DNA of 64,000 bases, from contig JAJEKV010000058.1 in assembly GCA_021234155.1 (NCBI GenBank), forward strand, positions 3,107,412-3,171,411. The letters are read 5' to 3'. Source of the stretch: Isoetes taiwanensis (lineage: Eukaryota; Streptophyta; Lycopodiopsida; Isoetales; Isoetaceae). Made by a program: the position numbers and the translations under genes. The notes below the pieces were generated by a model that was not told the origin of the DNA, did not search any database, and saw nothing but the letters and a program-made list of their open reading frames with translations. Each line of letters opens with the position of its first letter. The first letter of the stretch is position 1. Below are positions 62,460 through 64,000 of this stretch, one piece after another.

Positions 62460-64000
62460 TTTTTTTTTTTTTTTTTTTTGAGGGATAAAAAAGATTTTTA
62501 TTTACTTAGAGAGAATGATACAAAACCACGTGGCGAAGTGCACCCATCCACGAATATGGGATAGGGGTAGCCTACGTGAAAGCTCCGGCTTGTACCTATT
62601 CTCTTTCAGACCTAGACGGATTAAAATAGGTGCCCCATATTTCTTCCTTTACCTCTTCTTCACCTTTAAAAAACTAGCCCTAAATTTTTAAGTCTTTCAA
62701 ATTACCACCCAGTGAAGTAGGCTGTGTTATTCAGTATAGATACCTCACGATCCTGGCTGAGGCTTCGGGCATTCCTCCTTTTTCCATATTATTCTAGATC
62801 GTCAGGGCCCGCTGGCATGTGAAAAGAAATCTTCTTCTTGGGACACAGCACCATTAGGGGAAATTCCTAGCGGCAAATTCTTTGGTTCTTTAAAAGGGTA
62901 TTCGAACCTATCCGGACTCGGTACACTTCATCGCGGCATCCACATTCCACCCGGACAATGATACATGGATTCTTCTTCCTCTCCACACATAGGGCAAAGT
63001 AGATGCGTTATTGTCCCATTTGGAACTAGATGATTGTGCCAGGACCACTGTGGATCCTTGCCAAGAAGCGTTGATTAGGTAGGAGGAGGAAATTCAGCCA
63101 AGCATTTCTCGGATGTTTTTAAGGATGTCCTCAAGTGATCACTATCTCCCACTTGGGGGATCTTGGAAGAAATCCCTTAGTCTTCAAACTCGTAGCATGA
63201 CTTCACAAACTTGTTTGTTTGTATCTCCGAAGGATGCGACCCATGGGCGTTGATCTCCTCTGTTTATTGTGTTTGGGAGTCACGGAAGCCACACATTCCC
63301 AAATTATCTTATGCGCCTCCTTTAAACCAAAGCAGGCTTGAGAATGCTTCCCAAGCGGCGAGTGCTCTCCCATATACCCTTGAGCACATGAATATATACC
63401 TGATTTTTCCATCTCTTCACAATCCTGCGCGCCGGCCACTATACCTAATGGGCCTTGTTTATTGTGCACTTCCACTTTGGTACCGCACCCACCATGGAGG
63501 GAGGTCTACACTTCAAGACTAGCGATATCAAAGCGTGAATAGTTTCTTTATGGCATTTCCAAGCCGAAATAAGACCCTTCGGGAAGGGGAAGAGCTTCTT
63601 TACTTGGACGAGATCAAAAAAGAGACCATGGAGGCGAGACAGCAGCCCAGGAGGGCTTACTATGCTTACAAGAATACAATGGGAAGCTTGGTTGATGGGG
63701 GTGCAAACACGGAGACTTCACCTTTTCTGAAGAATCATCCATATGAATTTGGCTATCAATACTTTGCTCTGTAAGACTGTCCAAAACATACCAATTCCCC
63801 TTACTGTTTTGTCCCTCTTGCACTTCCACATAGCAATTTTGATCGTTGCACCTTCCTCCATTACCTCCCAGGGCAAGTTTGAGATCAGCCCTTCCCAACT
63901 CCACTGCACCTTCTCCTCTCGGTGCAGTAGAGATTGATGATATGTATACGCAAAATGCCCACTTAGCATGTTTTGCCACAGTAATCCTCCTGCAAAGGGC
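62460..64000 (-). mobile_element. LINE 3' region with poly(A) tail, continuing past the window edge
   Basis: On the minus strand the element ends TTTTTTATCCCTC followed by 20 A (62479-62460), a usual plant LINE 3' end. At about 63060-62925 the minus strand encodes WHNHL, LLCPMCGEEEESMYHC: the zinc-binding segment that follows reverse transcriptase in plant LINEs (CPxC...ExxxH...C). Upstream frames (63969-63718 and 63475-63203) have fragments such as FWTVLQSKVLIAKFIW, consistent with decayed RT C-terminal sequence. ORF2 supplies endonuclease and reverse transcriptase in intact elements; only its end is here, with frame breaks. Confidence 0.75.

Overview
This is nuclear DNA from a land plant with a large, repeat-filled genome. 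The signs are a split gene with GT-AG and GC-AG introns, a Ty3/gypsy chromovirus primed by initiator tRNA-Met, plant-type LINE remains, foldback elements, microsatellites and long gene-free stretches. A transposase-like protein with a GHTHDD motif of the DUF7869 type is, as far as I recall, most abundant in non-seed plants. That makes a fern, lycophyte, bryophyte or gymnosperm plausible, but I cannot settle the lineage.

Only one well-preserved host gene is visible. It lies on the + strand at 19201-21911, has five exons, and encodes an unrecognised protein of about 778 residues: a Ser/Arg/Pro-rich head, coiled coils, acidic repeats, a long His/Glu-rich tract and a conserved-looking tail. The tail reads in frame only if a 2-base excess inside a GAGCAT repeat is discounted.

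Layout. 0-4.7 kb: a foldback MITE, a CTAT microsatellite, a 243-bp duplication and decayed sequence. 4.7-6.2 kb: a minus-strand LTR with a tRNA-Met primer site. 6.2-18.8 kb: gene-free, with several tandem duplications and a Helitron-like end. 18.8-22.5 kb: the coiled-coil gene. 25.35-36.02 kb: a chromovirus with both LTRs, primer site, purine tract and a broken RNase H-integrase-chromodomain region. It is interrupted by a minus-strand LINE ORF1-like fragment and a probable nested LTR. 40.8-42.1 kb: a broken DUF7869-type transposase-like gene. 43-47.5 kb: a duplication, then unrecognised sequence. 47.6-53.4 kb: scattered + strand coding-like fragments, with an array of eight 20-nt palindromes between two of them. 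54.7-56.2 kb: a 1.5-kb polypyrimidine tract. 57.1-58.65 kb: an LTR related to those at 5 and 25-36 kb. 60-61.3 kb: a CTT microsatellite and a tandem duplication. 62.46 kb to the end: the 3' part of a LINE on the minus strand.

The elements do not form a pathway. The window records repeated transposon insertion around one host gene. Repeats carry many small indels while the single-copy gene is almost clean. This may be element decay, incomplete polishing of repeats, or both, so frame breaks in repeats should be read cautiously.
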